Position numbers and translations under genes: made by a program | Part shown: positions 26,481 through 37,776 of the stretch, piece after piece | Numbering within the stretch: the stretch's first letter is position 1 | Layout of the letters: each line of letters starts with the position of its first letter | Notes under the pieces: model-generated | Database searches by the model: none | What the model saw: the letters and a program-made list of their open reading frames with translations, nothing else | Told to the model about the DNA's origin: nothing | Source: Streptosporangium pseudovulgare | GTDB taxonomy: Bacteria > Actinomycetota > Actinomycetes > Streptosporangiales > Streptosporangiaceae | Length of the DNA stretch: 64,000 bases | Assembly: GCF_014648055.1 (NCBI RefSeq) | Contig: NZ_BMQJ01000007.1 | Coordinates: 1,046-65,045 of the forward strand | Direction: 5' to 3'

Positions 26481-27383
26481 ATGCCCTCGTTCCCCGCCCC
26501 CGGACCCGTCACCCTGCGGGTCAAGCTCCCCGCCGGCCTCCTGGAGGTCACCGCCGCCCCGCGCGAGGACGCGGTCGTCGAGGTCCGGCCCTCCCGGCCG
26601 TCCAGCTCCGCCGACACCGAGGCCGCGAGCAGGACCCGCGTCGAACGGCTGGACGACGGCACGATCCTCGTCGAGACGCCCGAGCAGCGCGCGATGCTGG
26701 GACGCCGGGCGAGCGTGGACGTGCTCGTCGCCCTTCCCGAAGGGTCGGCGGTCGCCCTCGACGCCGCCTCCGCCGACGTCCGCACCTCCGGGCCGCTGGG
26801 GGACGTCGCGGTCGGCTCGGCCTCCGGCGATGTCCGGATCGAGCGCTGCGCCCGGCTTGACGTCAGAACGTCGAGCGGTGACGTCACATGTGATGTCACC
26901 GGCGCCGAGGCCGGCGTCCAGACCTCCTCCGGCGACATCCGGCTGCGTGAGCTGCGCGGCGAGGCGGAGATCACCACCTCCAGCGGACGCGTCAAGCTGG
27001 GCGCCGCCCACGGCGACACCACCGTCAGGAGCGGCTCCGGCGACATCACCGTCGAGACGGCGGCCGCGTCCTTCAGGACGAGGAGCACCTCCGGCGAGGT
27101 CACGATCGGGACGGCCGGTGACCTGGTGGAGATCCACAGCTCCTCGGGTGACATCGAGATCGGGGCGGTGACCCGCGGCCGGGTGTCGGTCGACAGCGTG
27201 TCGGGCGACGTCGGGATCGGTGTCGCCGACGGGGTGAGCGCCTGGCTCGACGTCTCCACGGTCTCCGGCGACCTCCGTTCCGGCCTGGAGGAGGCGGACC
27301 GGCCTGATGACGAGACCCCGCGGACCGAGATCCGCGTCAAGACCGTGAGCGGCGACATCTCCCTGGTGCGCACCCGCCCGTAG
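26481..27383 (+). CDS. DUF4097 beta-strand repeat protein
   Basis: A 300-residue cytoplasmic-looking protein that forms a right-handed beta-helix-like repeat stack. The units contain TSSGDV, TSSGDIRL, SGSGDITV, SSSGDIEIG, VSGDVGI and VSGDISLV at roughly 17-20-residue spacing, the DUF4097 (adhesin-like) signature. There is no signal peptide or anchor. GAAAGGGAG precedes the ATG. It follows the RHH gene by 253 bp, which hold an imperfect direct repeat (CGCCGGCCCGCC-TACGA at about 26345-26395). The GACGTC-rich stretch 26858-26896 inside the gene echoes the RHH operator. A 16-bp hairpin ends it. Biochemical role unknown. Confidence 0.85.
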   Translation: MPSFPAPGPVTLRVKLPAGLLEVTAAPREDAVVEVRPSRPSSSADTEAASRTRVERLDDGTILVETPEQRAMLGRRASVDVLVALPEGSAVALDAASADVRTSGPLGDVAVGSASGDVRIERCARLDVRTSSGDVTCDVTGAEAGVQTSSGDIRLRELRGEAEITTSSGRVKLGAAHGDTTVRSGSGDITVETAAASFRTRSTSGEVTIGTAGDLVEIHSSSGDIEIGAVTRGRVSVDSVSGDVGIGVADGVSAWLDVSTVSGDLRSGLEEADRPDDETPRTEIRVKTVSGDISLVRTRP

Positions 27384-27385
27384 GA

Positions 27386-27428
27386 CCCGTGCCGCGGATC
27401 CCGCCACGAGAAGGATCCGCGGCACGGG
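27386..27428 (+). terminator. 16-bp stem terminator after the DUF4097 gene
   Basis: CCCGTGCCGCGGATCC (27386-27401) pairs exactly with GGATCCGCGGCACGGG (27413-27428) around an 11-base loop, starting 2 bp after the stop. It separates the small gene that follows. Confidence 0.85.
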
Positions 27429-27480
27429 CCGCCGAACCGCTCCCGGAAGGCAGACCCCCCGTTCCCAGAAGGGAAGAGCC

Positions 27481-27690
27481 GTGAACAACGAGTTCCAGAT
27501 CACCGCCCTGTGCCGGGCGACGCACGCCGAGGCGATCGCCGAGGCCGAGCTCTCACGCCTGGCCCCTCGGCGTCCCGGTCCCGCCCGCCGGTGGACCGCC
27601 GGCGCCATGCGCCGGCTCGCCGACCGGATCAGCCCCGAACCGGCCGGGGCGCGTCCCGGCCCCGCCCACCGCCGCCCGACCGCCGTCTGA
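27481..27690 (+). CDS. Small basic hypothetical protein
   Basis: A 69-residue Arg/Ala/Pro-rich protein, MNNEFQITALCRATHAEAIA then AELSRLAPRRPGPARRW. GTG start with AGAAGGGAAGAG at proper distance. Composition is close to that of random GC-rich reading frames after residue 30, but the N-terminus (ITALCRATHAEAIAEAE) looks genuine and the ribosome-binding site is good. It might be a third member of the RHH-DUF4097 locus. The following 27691-28011 holds no gene but about four imperfect copies of a CCGACCATCACTCGGCCGCC-like unit. Function unknown. Confidence 0.4.
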   Translation: MNNEFQITALCRATHAEAIAEAELSRLAPRRPGPARRWTAGAMRRLADRISPEPAGARPGPAHRRPTAV

Positions 27691-28011
27691 CCATCACCGG
27701 GCCGCCGTCCGGCCACCGCCCGACCACCATCCGGCCGCCACCCGACCATCACTCGGCCGCCACCCGGCCGCCGGCCGACCATCGCCTGACCACCGCCGAG
27801 AAGGCCGGGCATCCGGCCGGTGTCGCATCGCCCGGCCGCGACCACCGAGCCCGCCGCGACGCCGGCGCCGCCCTCCCGTCACTCTCGCCCCGCTCGCGGA
27901 CACCACCGGGACAACCCCGTCTCCGCCGGACCCTGTCGGGGTCGCGCGGTAGCTTTGGGGCTGCCCACAGGGCCGCCCGCCCCGGCTGCCCGTCCCGAGG
28001 AAAGAGAGACC

Positions 28012-30375
<2,364 letters not shown>

Positions 30376-30392
30376 CCGGCGACGCGCCACAC

Positions 30393-30428
30393 GGTACGGC
30401 CGCCGCCCGCGTGGGCGGCGGCCGTACC
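30393..30428 (+). terminator. Perfect 16-bp stem terminator after tex
   Basis: GGTACGGCCGCCGCCC (30393-30408), loop GCGT, then the exact complement (30413-30428), 17 bp beyond the stop. Confidence 0.9.
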
Positions 30429-30538
30429 GCCGATCCAGGCCGTACTGCCTGCCAAGGCCGTACCGCCGGCCGGGCCGCGCCTCCCGGAGGCCGGATCCGC
30501 CGTCCGGACCCGGGCGAGCCGGGCGGTCGTACCGCCGG

Positions 30539-30871
30539 TCAGCCGCGCGGCGCGTACATGATCACGGCCATTCCGGCCAGGCAGATCAGCGCACCGGCCA
30601 CGTCCCAGCGGTCAGGCCGGAACCCGTCCATGACCATTCCCCAGACCAGCGAGCCCGCGACGAACACCCCGCCGTAGGCGGCGAGGATCCGGCCGAAGTC
30701 CTGCGCGGGCTGAAACGCCGCCGCGAAGCCGTACGCGCCGAGCGCGATGACACCGCCCGCGATCCAGAGCGGCCCGCGCCCCTCGCGCACGCCCTGCCAC
30801 ACCAGCCACGCGCCGCCGATCTCCGCCACGGCGGCGAAGGCGAACAGCAGCAGGGAGCGGAGGACCGTCAT
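30539..30871 (-). CDS. YnfA/UPF0060 family small membrane protein
   Basis: A 110-residue four-helix membrane protein of the UPF0060 family in the drug/metabolite transporter clan: [54 protein letters not shown] and [20 protein letters not shown]. The [10 protein letters not shown] and YGG(V/I)F(V/I)..S motifs are diagnostic. Members are small multidrug-resistance-like, but function is poorly known. The gene lies entirely within the 3' part of the reading frame of the upstream DUF998 gene in another frame, which is unusual (see findings). Confidence 0.93.
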   Translation of the reverse strand: MTVLRSLLLFAFAAVAEIGGAWLVWQGVREGRGPLWIAGGVIALGAYGFAAAFQPAQDFGRILAAYGGVFVAGSLVWGMVMDGFRPDRWDVAGALICLAGMAVIMYAPRG

Positions 30872-31496
30872 GGGTACGACGGTACCCGGCGGCGATCAAC
30901 AGCCCGACCAGGGCCAGCACCGCCACCTCGAAGACCACGACCAGCCGCTGGGTCACCCCGGCGGGGATGTCCTCTCCCGCCAGGGGGATCCCGAACATCC
31001 GCACCACGTACGGCAGGACCACCAGCACCAGCACGCCCAGGGACGCCAGGCTCAGCAGGCGCACCGGCCGGGCGTAGGAACCGGCGGCGTGCCGCCGGGA
31101 GAGGATCAGGCCCGCCACCGGCATGGCGAGGAAGGCCCCGAACGCCGCGTAGCGGTGGATGCCCCCGGACATCGACAGCGGCAGGCCGGGCGCGTCCGTG
31201 GGGAAGACGCCGATCAGCAGCATGCACAGGCCCCAGGCTCCGACCAGCAGCGCGGCCCCGCGGTCCGCGGCGCGCCGCGCCAGCGCGATCCCGAAGGCCG
31301 CGGCGCCGGCCGCGAAGAACGTGAGGGAGACGGGCAGCAGCCACCCGTCGGGCGCGAACGCGTACTCGCTGATCAGCGTGTGCACCGGGTCCAGCCCCGT
31401 GGCCACGTGCAGCCCCACCATCGACGCGGCTCCGGCGCCGATCGCCGCGTAACCGCCGTGGATCATCCCTGTTCCGGAGAAAGCCTGACTCGCCAT
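30612..31496 (-). CDS. DUF998 membrane protein with a long out-of-frame 3' extension
   Basis: The first 205 or so residues form a DUF998 protein with seven or eight membrane helices ([88 protein letters not shown]). DUF998 proteins normally end about there. No stop occurs in this frame, and it runs a further 90 codons through ynfA as Arg-rich, non-family sequence ([15 protein letters not shown]). Either the natural stop was lost by a frameshift or the tail is translated. The functional part probably ends near 30880. Substrate unknown. Confidence 0.75.
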   Translation of the reverse strand: MASQAFSGTGMIHGGYAAIGAGAASMVGLHVATGLDPVHTLISEYAFAPDGWLLPVSLTFFAAGAAAFGIALARRAADRGAALLVGAWGLCMLLIGVFPTDAPGLPLSMSGGIHRYAAFGAFLAMPVAGLILSRRHAAGSYARPVRLLSLASLGVLVLVVLPYVVRMFGIPLAGEDIPAGVTQRLVVVFEVAVLALVGLLIAAGYRRTHDGPPLPAAVRLRRRGGDRRRVAGVAGRARGARAALDRGRCHRARRVRLRGGVSARAGLRPDPRRLRRGVRRGLAGLGNGHGRVPA

Positions 31497-31713
31497 GACT
31501 CAAAAATGGCGATCGACCAGGGGGTCGGAGTATTGGAGATGGTCCCCAGGCGTCCCTGAGCCGTCCCCGAGGGGCTCCGGCCCGGGGTGGGGTCACCTTC
31601 TTCGGGGACGTCCCGGGTATGACAGCTCTGAGCTGCGCGAAGACCGCCGGGGGTAGGGCCTTCCCCCTCAGGGTCGGACCCCCGGGACGGCTCCGGAGCG
31701 CAAGTCCCCTCAC

Positions 31714-31830
31714 GGGGCGTCTCCGGACCCGGCACCCGCGGACGGGACGCCTCCGATCCGGCGCCCGCGGACGGGACGCCTCCGGACCCGGCGCCCGCGG
31801 ACGGAACGCCTCCGGGGCCGGGTTTCCGCT
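31714..31830. repeat. Four to five degenerate 29-30-bp tandem repeats before the MerR gene
   Basis: Consensus GGGACGCCTCCGGACCCGGC followed by GCCCGCGGAC, at 31714, 31744, 31773 and 31803, with decaying copies after that. The stretch 31560-31900 contains no gene. The repeats are GC-only and probably arose by slippage. Confidence 0.75.
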
Positions 31831-31906
31831 CGCGGGACGCGCCTCCGGAGCCGCGTGCCCCGCCTGCCGGACCGCTCCGCGAGCCGGGCGCCCCGGGGGG
31901 ACCCGC

Positions 31907-31928
31907 TTGACTTCGAGCGCGCTCTAAG
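31907..31928 (+). promoter_or_regulatory. MerR-type promoter with palindromic spacer
   Basis: TTGACT (-35, 31907-31912) is followed by the dyad CTT-C-GAGCGCGCTC-T-AAG (31911-31928), whose central GAGCGCGCTC is a perfect 10-bp palindrome. MerR activators bind a dyad in an overlong spacer between -35 and -10, which is the arrangement here. Confidence 0.6.
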
Positions 31929-31944
31929 CGGCAAGGTGAGACAT

Positions 31945-32303
31945 ATGGGGATCACCATCCAGGAGGCCTCGCGCCGCTCGGGACTGAGCGCGCACACGCT
32001 GCGGTACTACGAGCGGATCGGGCTCATCCACGAGGTGGAGCGCGACCCGAGCGGGCACCGCGCCTACACGGAGGCCGACCTGGCCTGGCTCGACTTCCTG
32101 ACCAGGCTGCGATCGACCGGCATGCCGATCGCGGACATGTGCCGCTACGCCGAACTGCGCCGCCGAGGCCCGGAGACCACCGCCGAACGGCGGCGGATCC
32201 TGGAGGCCCACCGGGAGCGGGTCAGGACGCGGATCGCGCGGCTCACCGAGGACCTGGGGATCCTCGACTACAAGATCGACTTCTATGCGACAACGGAGGC
32301 ACG

Positions 32304-32307
<4 letters not shown>
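31945..32307 (+). CDS. MerR-family transcriptional regulator
   Basis: A 120-residue regulator: MerR winged HTH in residues 3-70 ([47 protein letters not shown]) and a helical dimerisation region. It lacks the Cys pattern of metal-sensing MerR proteins and belongs with the small regulators found beside aldo/keto reductases. Its TGA overlaps the ATG of the reductase gene, so the two are co-translated. It probably activates this operon through the dyad promoter immediately upstream. The ATG at 31945 follows AAGGTGAG. Confidence 0.93.
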
Positions 32308-33281
<974 letters not shown>

Positions 33282-33316
33282 CCTCACCGGAGCCGGAACG
33301 CCGGACGGCGGCTCCG

Positions 33317-33490
33317 GCCCGGCTCCCGGTCCCACCGGTTTCCGGACGGCCGGGAGCCGGACCCACGCCCCCGGGCGGCGGGAGACCGGCACCCGGCCCC
33401 ACCGGCCTCCGGAAGACCGGGAGCCGGGCGCACGCCCCCGGACGGTGGGAGACCGGGAGCCGGGCCCACATCCCCCGAACGGCGGGAGAG
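33317..33490. repeat. Degenerate direct repeats of about 68-70 bp
   Basis: Two and a half copies of a unit running CCCACCGG, TTCCGGA, GGGAGCCGG, CACGCCCCCG and CGGGAGACC fill the gap between the reductase and the histidine kinase gene. No coding potential was seen. Confidence 0.65.
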
Positions 33491-33553
33491 TCGTGACTCC
33501 TATCAGTCTCACGGCGGATGCCGCGCGCCCGGCGCCCGCCCTACCCTCGCCCC

Positions 33554-34465
33554 ATGAGCCTCCGTCTTCCCCCCACCGCGGCCGGTCGGCTGCCGGCGTT
33601 GGCGCTGGTGACGGCGGTCTGCGCCGCGGCCGGCGCGGGCCTCGCCGTACGGCGGCGCCTGCGGATCGGTCGCCGCGCGCGGGAGTGCGGCGAACTGCTC
33701 GCCCGCGAGCCGGTGCGCGGGAAGCGGACGGTGAGCGGCCGGACGGTGAGCGGCCGGACGGTGAGCGAGCGGACGGCCGGCGGCGGGACGGCGGGCGAGT
33801 GGGCGGCTGACGAACGGGCGGCGAGCGAGGAGCGGGCGAGGATCGCCCGGGAGCTGCACGACGTCGTCGCGCACAACGTCAGCGCGATGGTCATGCAGGC
33901 GGGCGCCGCGCGCCTGTCGCTCCGCCCCGACCAGATCACCGAGCGCGAGGCGCTGCACGTGGTGGAGGAGACCGGCCGGGCCGCCGTGGAGGAGCTGCGC
34001 CGTACGCTGGGGCTGCTGCGCACCGGCGCCGAGGACGACGGGCTGGCGCCGCAGCCGACCCTCGCCCACCTGGACGATCTCGCCGAGCGGATGCGCGCCG
34101 CGGGCCTCGACGTGCGGCTGAGCGTCGAGGGTGAGCCGAGCCCGCTGCCCGTGGGCCTGGACCTGTCGGCGTACCGGATCGTGCAGGCGGCGCTGGACAA
34201 CGCCCTGCGGCGCGCGGGTTCCACCGCCGCCGAGGTGCGGATCGCCTACCGGCCCCGGGAGCTGTTCCTGGAGATCACCGACAGCGGGCCGCGCGACGGC
34301 CGCGCCGGGGCCTGGGCCGGGGCCGGGCTGGTCGGCGTGCGGGAGCGGGTCGCGCTCTTCCACGGCAGCCTGTCGGCCGGTCCCGAGCCCGGCGGAGGGT
34401 ACGGCGTGCGGGCGGCCCTCCCGCTGACCGCCCACGCGGTCAGGCCGAGCAGGGTCACGGGGTAG
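33554..34465 (+). CDS. NarL-type sensor histidine kinase lacking a sensor domain
   Basis: A 303-residue HisKA_3/HATPase kinase. One hydrophobic segment (LPALALVTAVCAAAGAGLAV) is followed by a basic stretch and a repeat-derived segment (TVSGRTVSGRTVSERTAGG, encoded by three 15-bp repeats at about 33730-33775). Then comes the phosphorylation motif ERARIARELHDVVAHNVSAM with His near residue 106, and the N-box-like ALDNALRRA. G boxes are TDSGPRDGR and GAGLVGVRERVALFHG. No response-regulator gene is adjacent, whereas NarL-type kinases usually have one, so it is an orphan. TACCCT lies six bases before the ATG, suggesting a leaderless mRNA. Confidence 0.85.
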   Translation: MSLRLPPTAAGRLPALALVTAVCAAAGAGLAVRRRLRIGRRARECGELLAREPVRGKRTVSGRTVSGRTVSERTAGGGTAGEWAADERAASEERARIARELHDVVAHNVSAMVMQAGAARLSLRPDQITEREALHVVEETGRAAVEELRRTLGLLRTGAEDDGLAPQPTLAHLDDLAERMRAAGLDVRLSVEGEPSPLPVGLDLSAYRIVQAALDNALRRAGSTAAEVRIAYRPRELFLEITDSGPRDGRAGAWAGAGLVGVRERVALFHGSLSAGPEPGGGYGVRAALPLTAHAVRPSRVTG

Positions 34466-34605
34466 GACGGCCTGGCCGCCGGCCTCCCACGCGGTCGGGC
34501 CGGGCGAGGTCACGGGCGGCCTGGCCGTCGGCCTCCCACGCGGTCGGGCCGGGCAGGGGCACGGGATGGGGCGGCCTCCCCGCCGGCCGCCCAGGCGGTC
34601 AGGGA
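34431..34605. repeat. Tandem repeats continuing the 3' end of the histidine kinase gene
   Basis: CCCACGCGGTCGGGCCGGGC-AGG--CACGGG occurs at 34431 (inside the kinase, encoding HAVRPSRVTG), 34486 and 34535 (49 bp apart), with a partial copy at about 34590. The gene's last codons have evidently been duplicated downstream. The remaining gap 34606-34774 carries only promoter-like sequence. Confidence 0.7.
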
Positions 34606-34774
34606 CCCGGACCCGGCAGCCGGCCCCCGTCAGGTCCGGCCGGAGCGTTCCGGCGGAACCGCGGGTTCAGGAAAGGGATGATGATCACCTATCCGGCGTA
34701 AACCCCTACATTCGCCCTGTCCTGTAAGGCTGCCGTGACCGCCCGGCAACCTGGGATGGTTACTGTCCCGTAAC

Positions 34775-36532
34775 ATGCACAGTAAGAAGATCGCCGTCCT
34801 CGGCATGGCCGGGCTGACCGCCCTGGCCATCCCGTCGGTCGCACACGCCTCGGCCGGCAAGTCGGTGACGGTGACCGTGATGGGCACCTCCGACCTGCAC
34901 GGCAACACCCTCAACTGGGACTACTTCAAGAACGCCGAGTTCGACGACGGCAAGGGCAACGACGTCGGCCTCGCCAAGGTCTCGACGATGGTCAACAAGA
35001 TCCGTGCCGAGCGCGGCGCCGACCACACCCTGCTGTTCGACTCCGGCGACACCATCCAGGGCACGCCGCTGGCCTACTACTACGCCAAGGTCGAGCCGAT
35101 CACACAGACCGGTGAGCTCCACCCCATGGCCCGCGCGATGAACGCCATCGGCTACGACGCGGTGACCCTGGGCAACCACGAGTTCAACTACGGCCTGCCG
35201 CTGCTGGCCACCTGGATCAAGCAGGTGAAGGCCCCGGTGCTCGGCGCCAACGCCGTGGACGCCGCCACCGGCAAGCCCGCCTACCAGCCGTTCGTCATCA
35301 AGACGATGAAGGTCAAGGGTGAGAAGCCGATCCGCGTCGGCGTGCTCGGTCTCACCAACCCCGGCGTCGCGATCTGGGACAAGGGCAACGTCGAGGGCAA
35401 ACTGCGCTTCGACGACCTGGTCAAGACCGCCGGGAAGTGGGTGCCGGTCATCCGCGGCCTCGGCGCGGACGTGGTCGTGGTCACCGCGCACGCGGGCGAC
35501 AGCGGCCTGTCCTCCTACGGCGGCGACCTGCCGGTCGAGAACGCCGCCGCCATGGTCGGCGAGCAGGTCCCCGGCGTGGACGCCGTGCTGTTCGGGCACG
35601 CCCACAACGAGGTGCCGCAGCGGTTCGTCACCAACAAGGCCACCGGCCGGCAGGTCCTGCTGACCGAGCCGGCCAAGTGGGGCCAGCGCCTCAGCGTGCT
35701 GGACTTCACGCTCACCAAGCAGCGGGGCCGGTGGACGGTCACCGGCAAGTCCTCCACCACGCTGAACACCAACACCGTCGCCGAGGACCCGAAGATCGTC
35801 ACGCTCATGAAGAAGCAGCACGACACCACGGTCGGGTACGTCAACAAGGAGGTGGCCGCCTCCAAGGACGAACTGCTGGCCGCCGAGTCCCCCTACAAGG
35901 ACACCCCGATCCTGGACTACATCCAGAAGGTCCAGACCGAGACGGTGAAGAAGGCCATCGCCGGCACGGCGGACGCCGACCTGCCGGTGCTGTCGCTCGC
36001 CGCGCCGTTCAGCCGGACCGCGACGTTCCCCGCCGGGCCGGTGAGCATCCGCGACATGGCCGGCCTGTACATCTACGACAACACGCTGATGGCCGTGAGG
36101 CTCACGGGCGCCCAGCTCAAGGACTACCTGGAGTACTCGGCGAAGTACTTCGCGCAGCTCGCCCCGGACGCCCCGGTCGACCTGTCCAGGCTGACCAACG
36201 CCGACAACATCCCCGACTACAACTACGACCAGCTCTCCGGCGTCGGCTACGACGTGGACGTCGCCAAGCCGGTCGGCCGGCGGATCACCGGCCTGTCCTA
36301 CAACGGGCAGCCCGTCTCCGCCGACCAGCGTTTCGTGGTCGCCGTCAACAACTACCGCCAGTCGGGCGGCGGCGGATTCCCGCACGTCTCGACCGCGCCG
36401 GTGGTCTACAACGCCCAGGTGGAGATCCGCCAGGCGCTGATCGACTATGCCACGGAGACCAAGGTCATCGACTCCGCCGACTTCGCCGAGGTCAACTGGA
36501 GGCTGACCCGCGACGGCAAGCCGCTCTTCTAG
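34775..36532 (+). CDS. Secreted 5'-nucleotidase/2',3'-cyclic phosphodiesterase (UshA-like)
   Basis: A 585-residue exported metallophosphatase scavenging phosphate and nucleosides from nucleotides. Signal peptide: residues 1-26 (GMAGLTALAIPSVAHASA). The N-terminal calcineurin-like domain has TSDLHGN, FDSGDTIQGTP, TLGNHEFNYG, VVTAHAGD and LFGHAHNE, the full dinuclear-metal motif set. The C-terminal 5'-nucleotidase domain has LSLAAPFSRTATFPAGPVSI, LTGAQLKDYLEYS and NNYRQSGGGGFP. Substrate could be 5'-nucleotides, 2',3'-cyclic nucleotides or UDP-sugars. The ATG lies just after GTTACTGTCCCGTAAC with no clear ribosome-binding site, so it may be leaderless. Terminator at 36587. Confidence 0.95.
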   Translation: MHSKKIAVLGMAGLTALAIPSVAHASAGKSVTVTVMGTSDLHGNTLNWDYFKNAEFDDGKGNDVGLAKVSTMVNKIRAERGADHTLLFDSGDTIQGTPLAYYYAKVEPITQTGELHPMARAMNAIGYDAVTLGNHEFNYGLPLLATWIKQVKAPVLGANAVDAATGKPAYQPFVIKTMKVKGEKPIRVGVLGLTNPGVAIWDKGNVEGKLRFDDLVKTAGKWVPVIRGLGADVVVVTAHAGDSGLSSYGGDLPVENAAAMVGEQVPGVDAVLFGHAHNEVPQRFVTNKATGRQVLLTEPAKWGQRLSVLDFTLTKQRGRWTVTGKSSTTLNTNTVAEDPKIVTLMKKQHDTTVGYVNKEVAASKDELLAAESPYKDTPILDYIQKVQTETVKKAIAGTADADLPVLSLAAPFSRTATFPAGPVSIRDMAGLYIYDNTLMAVRLTGAQLKDYLEYSAKYFAQLAPDAPVDLSRLTNADNIPDYNYDQLSGVGYDVDVAKPVGRRITGLSYNGQPVSADQRFVVAVNNYRQSGGGGFPHVSTAPVVYNAQVEIRQALIDYATETKVIDSADFAEVNWRLTRDGKPLF

Positions 36533-36586
36533 GTCCTCGGACCCCTTTTTCCGGAACCTTCCGGATCACGACGGTCCATCGATGTC

Positions 36587-36624
36587 CCGGGGCCGCCTCC
36601 GCCGTACGACGGAGGCGGCCCCGG
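36587..36624. terminator. Perfect 15-bp stem terminator after the nucleotidase gene
   Basis: CCGGGGCCGCCTCCG (36587-36601), loop CCGTACGA, exact complement at 36610-36624. It is followed by short tandem repeats, including a 35-bp unit at 36681-36715 and 36716-36750, filling the gap to the convergent gene. Confidence 0.85.
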
Positions 36625-36795
36625 CCCGTCTCCCTGGCGGCCCCGGCCCGTCTCCCTGGCGGGCCCGGACCGACGGCGACCCGCGCTCGACCGGGAGGCG
36701 CCCGGGACGCCCGGCCCGCGCTCGACCGGGAGGCGCCCGGGACGCCTGGGACGCCCGGCCCCGGCCGGGAGCGGACCCGCGACGCCCGGCCCGGC

Positions 36796-37776
36796 TCAGC
36801 CCCCGCGGGAGGCGCTCCGCCGGGGGACGACGGCGACGGGTTCCGCCATGTACCACCGGGTGAACCGCTCGCCCCTCGCCAGCGAGTCGAGCCTGCGGGG
36901 CAGCTCCCGGCGGGAGAAGGGGTCGGCGCCGGCGTTGCGGATGTGGATGCCCACGGCGTACATGTCGCGGACCTCCATCAGGGTGGCGTAGCCCGGCCAC
37001 GACCGCAGGTCCCGGCCGTAGGCGAGGGCGAAGGCGTCCACGTCGGCGGCGGTGAGCCCGAAGCGGCGCTGGCCGTGGTAGGTGTGGACCAGGTCCCACT
37101 CGCACGGCCCGACCGCGACGCCGTCCCAGTCGCAGAGCACGACGTGCCCGTCGGTGCGGCGCAGCAGGTTGTCGATCCAGGCGTCGCCGTGCAGCAGCAC
37201 CGGGGCGCCCTTCACCTCCAGGCCCGACCACCGCTCGGTCAGCTCGGCGATGCGGTCGCGCAGCCAGGTCCGCTGGCCGGGGGTGAGCACGGTGGAGCGG
37301 TCCACCTCGGCGTGGATCCCGGCCAGCGGGTCGGTGAACCGTTTCACCGCCACCGGCGGCACCGGCAGCAGGTGCAGGGTGCGCAGGATCTCGCCCAGCT
37401 CGGTGGTGGTGGGACGCTCGGCCGCCGCCGGGACGTAGTGCCAGAAGGTGACGACCCTGCCCTCGTGGACCACCGGCTGCTCGCAGATCGTGTCGGCCGG
37501 CCGTACCGCGGGGAAGCCCTGCTGGGCCAGCCACCGGGCCACCGCCAGGACCACCGGCAGGCGGGCCCGCGCGTCGGACGCGGTGGCGATCCGCACCACG
37601 ATCCCCCCGCGCAGCTTGAAGACGGCGTTGCTGCGCACCCGCAGCAGCTCGGCGCCCCGGTGGTCGATCCCCAGGTCCTCGCAGACGTCGCGCAGGACCG
37701 CGAACGCGTCCCGCGCCAGCGAGCCGCCCGAGCCACCCGGACCGCTTGAGCCGTTCGAACCGCCTGAGCCGCCCAT
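36796..37776 (-). CDS. Aminoglycoside/choline phosphotransferase-family kinase
   Basis: A 326-residue APH-fold kinase. It starts with a Gly/Ser repeat (MGGSGGSNGSSGPGGSGG). The kinase fold follows: VVRIATASDARARLPVVLAV, the catalytic Brenner motif VLLHGDAWIDNLL (His-Gly-Asp...Asn) and the metal-binding LCDWDGVAVGPCEWDL. Family members phosphorylate aminoglycosides, homoserine, choline or other small molecules, and the substrate here is unknown. Its ATG shares a base with the TGA of the upstream HTH-TPR gene, so the two are translationally coupled. The pair is a recurring actinomycete arrangement (recollection). Confidence 0.88.
   Translation of the reverse strand: MGGSGGSNGSSGPGGSGGSLARDAFAVLRDVCEDLGIDHRGAELLRVRSNAVFKLRGGIVVRIATASDARARLPVVLAVARWLAQQGFPAVRPADTICEQPVVHEGRVVTFWHYVPAAAERPTTTELGEILRTLHLLPVPPVAVKRFTDPLAGIHAEVDRSTVLTPGQRTWLRDRIAELTERWSGLEVKGAPVLLHGDAWIDNLLRRTDGHVVLCDWDGVAVGPCEWDLVHTYHGQRRFGLTAADVDAFALAYGRDLRSWPGYATLMEVRDMYAVGIHIRNAGADPFSRRELPRRLDSLARGERFTRWYMAEPVAVVPRRSASRGG

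Noticed and set aside
26857..26900. GACGTC cluster inside the DUF4097 gene as a separate promoter.
   Set aside because: It lies in coding sequence for the TSSGDVT repeats, where the codons GAC GTC recur anyway, so it is not evidence of a promoter by itself.
31714..31830. Possible CRISPR-like array because of about 30-bp repeats.
   Set aside because: The units are contiguous and degenerate, with no unique spacers and no cas genes. They are simple tandem repeats, as are those at 33317, 34431 and 52207.
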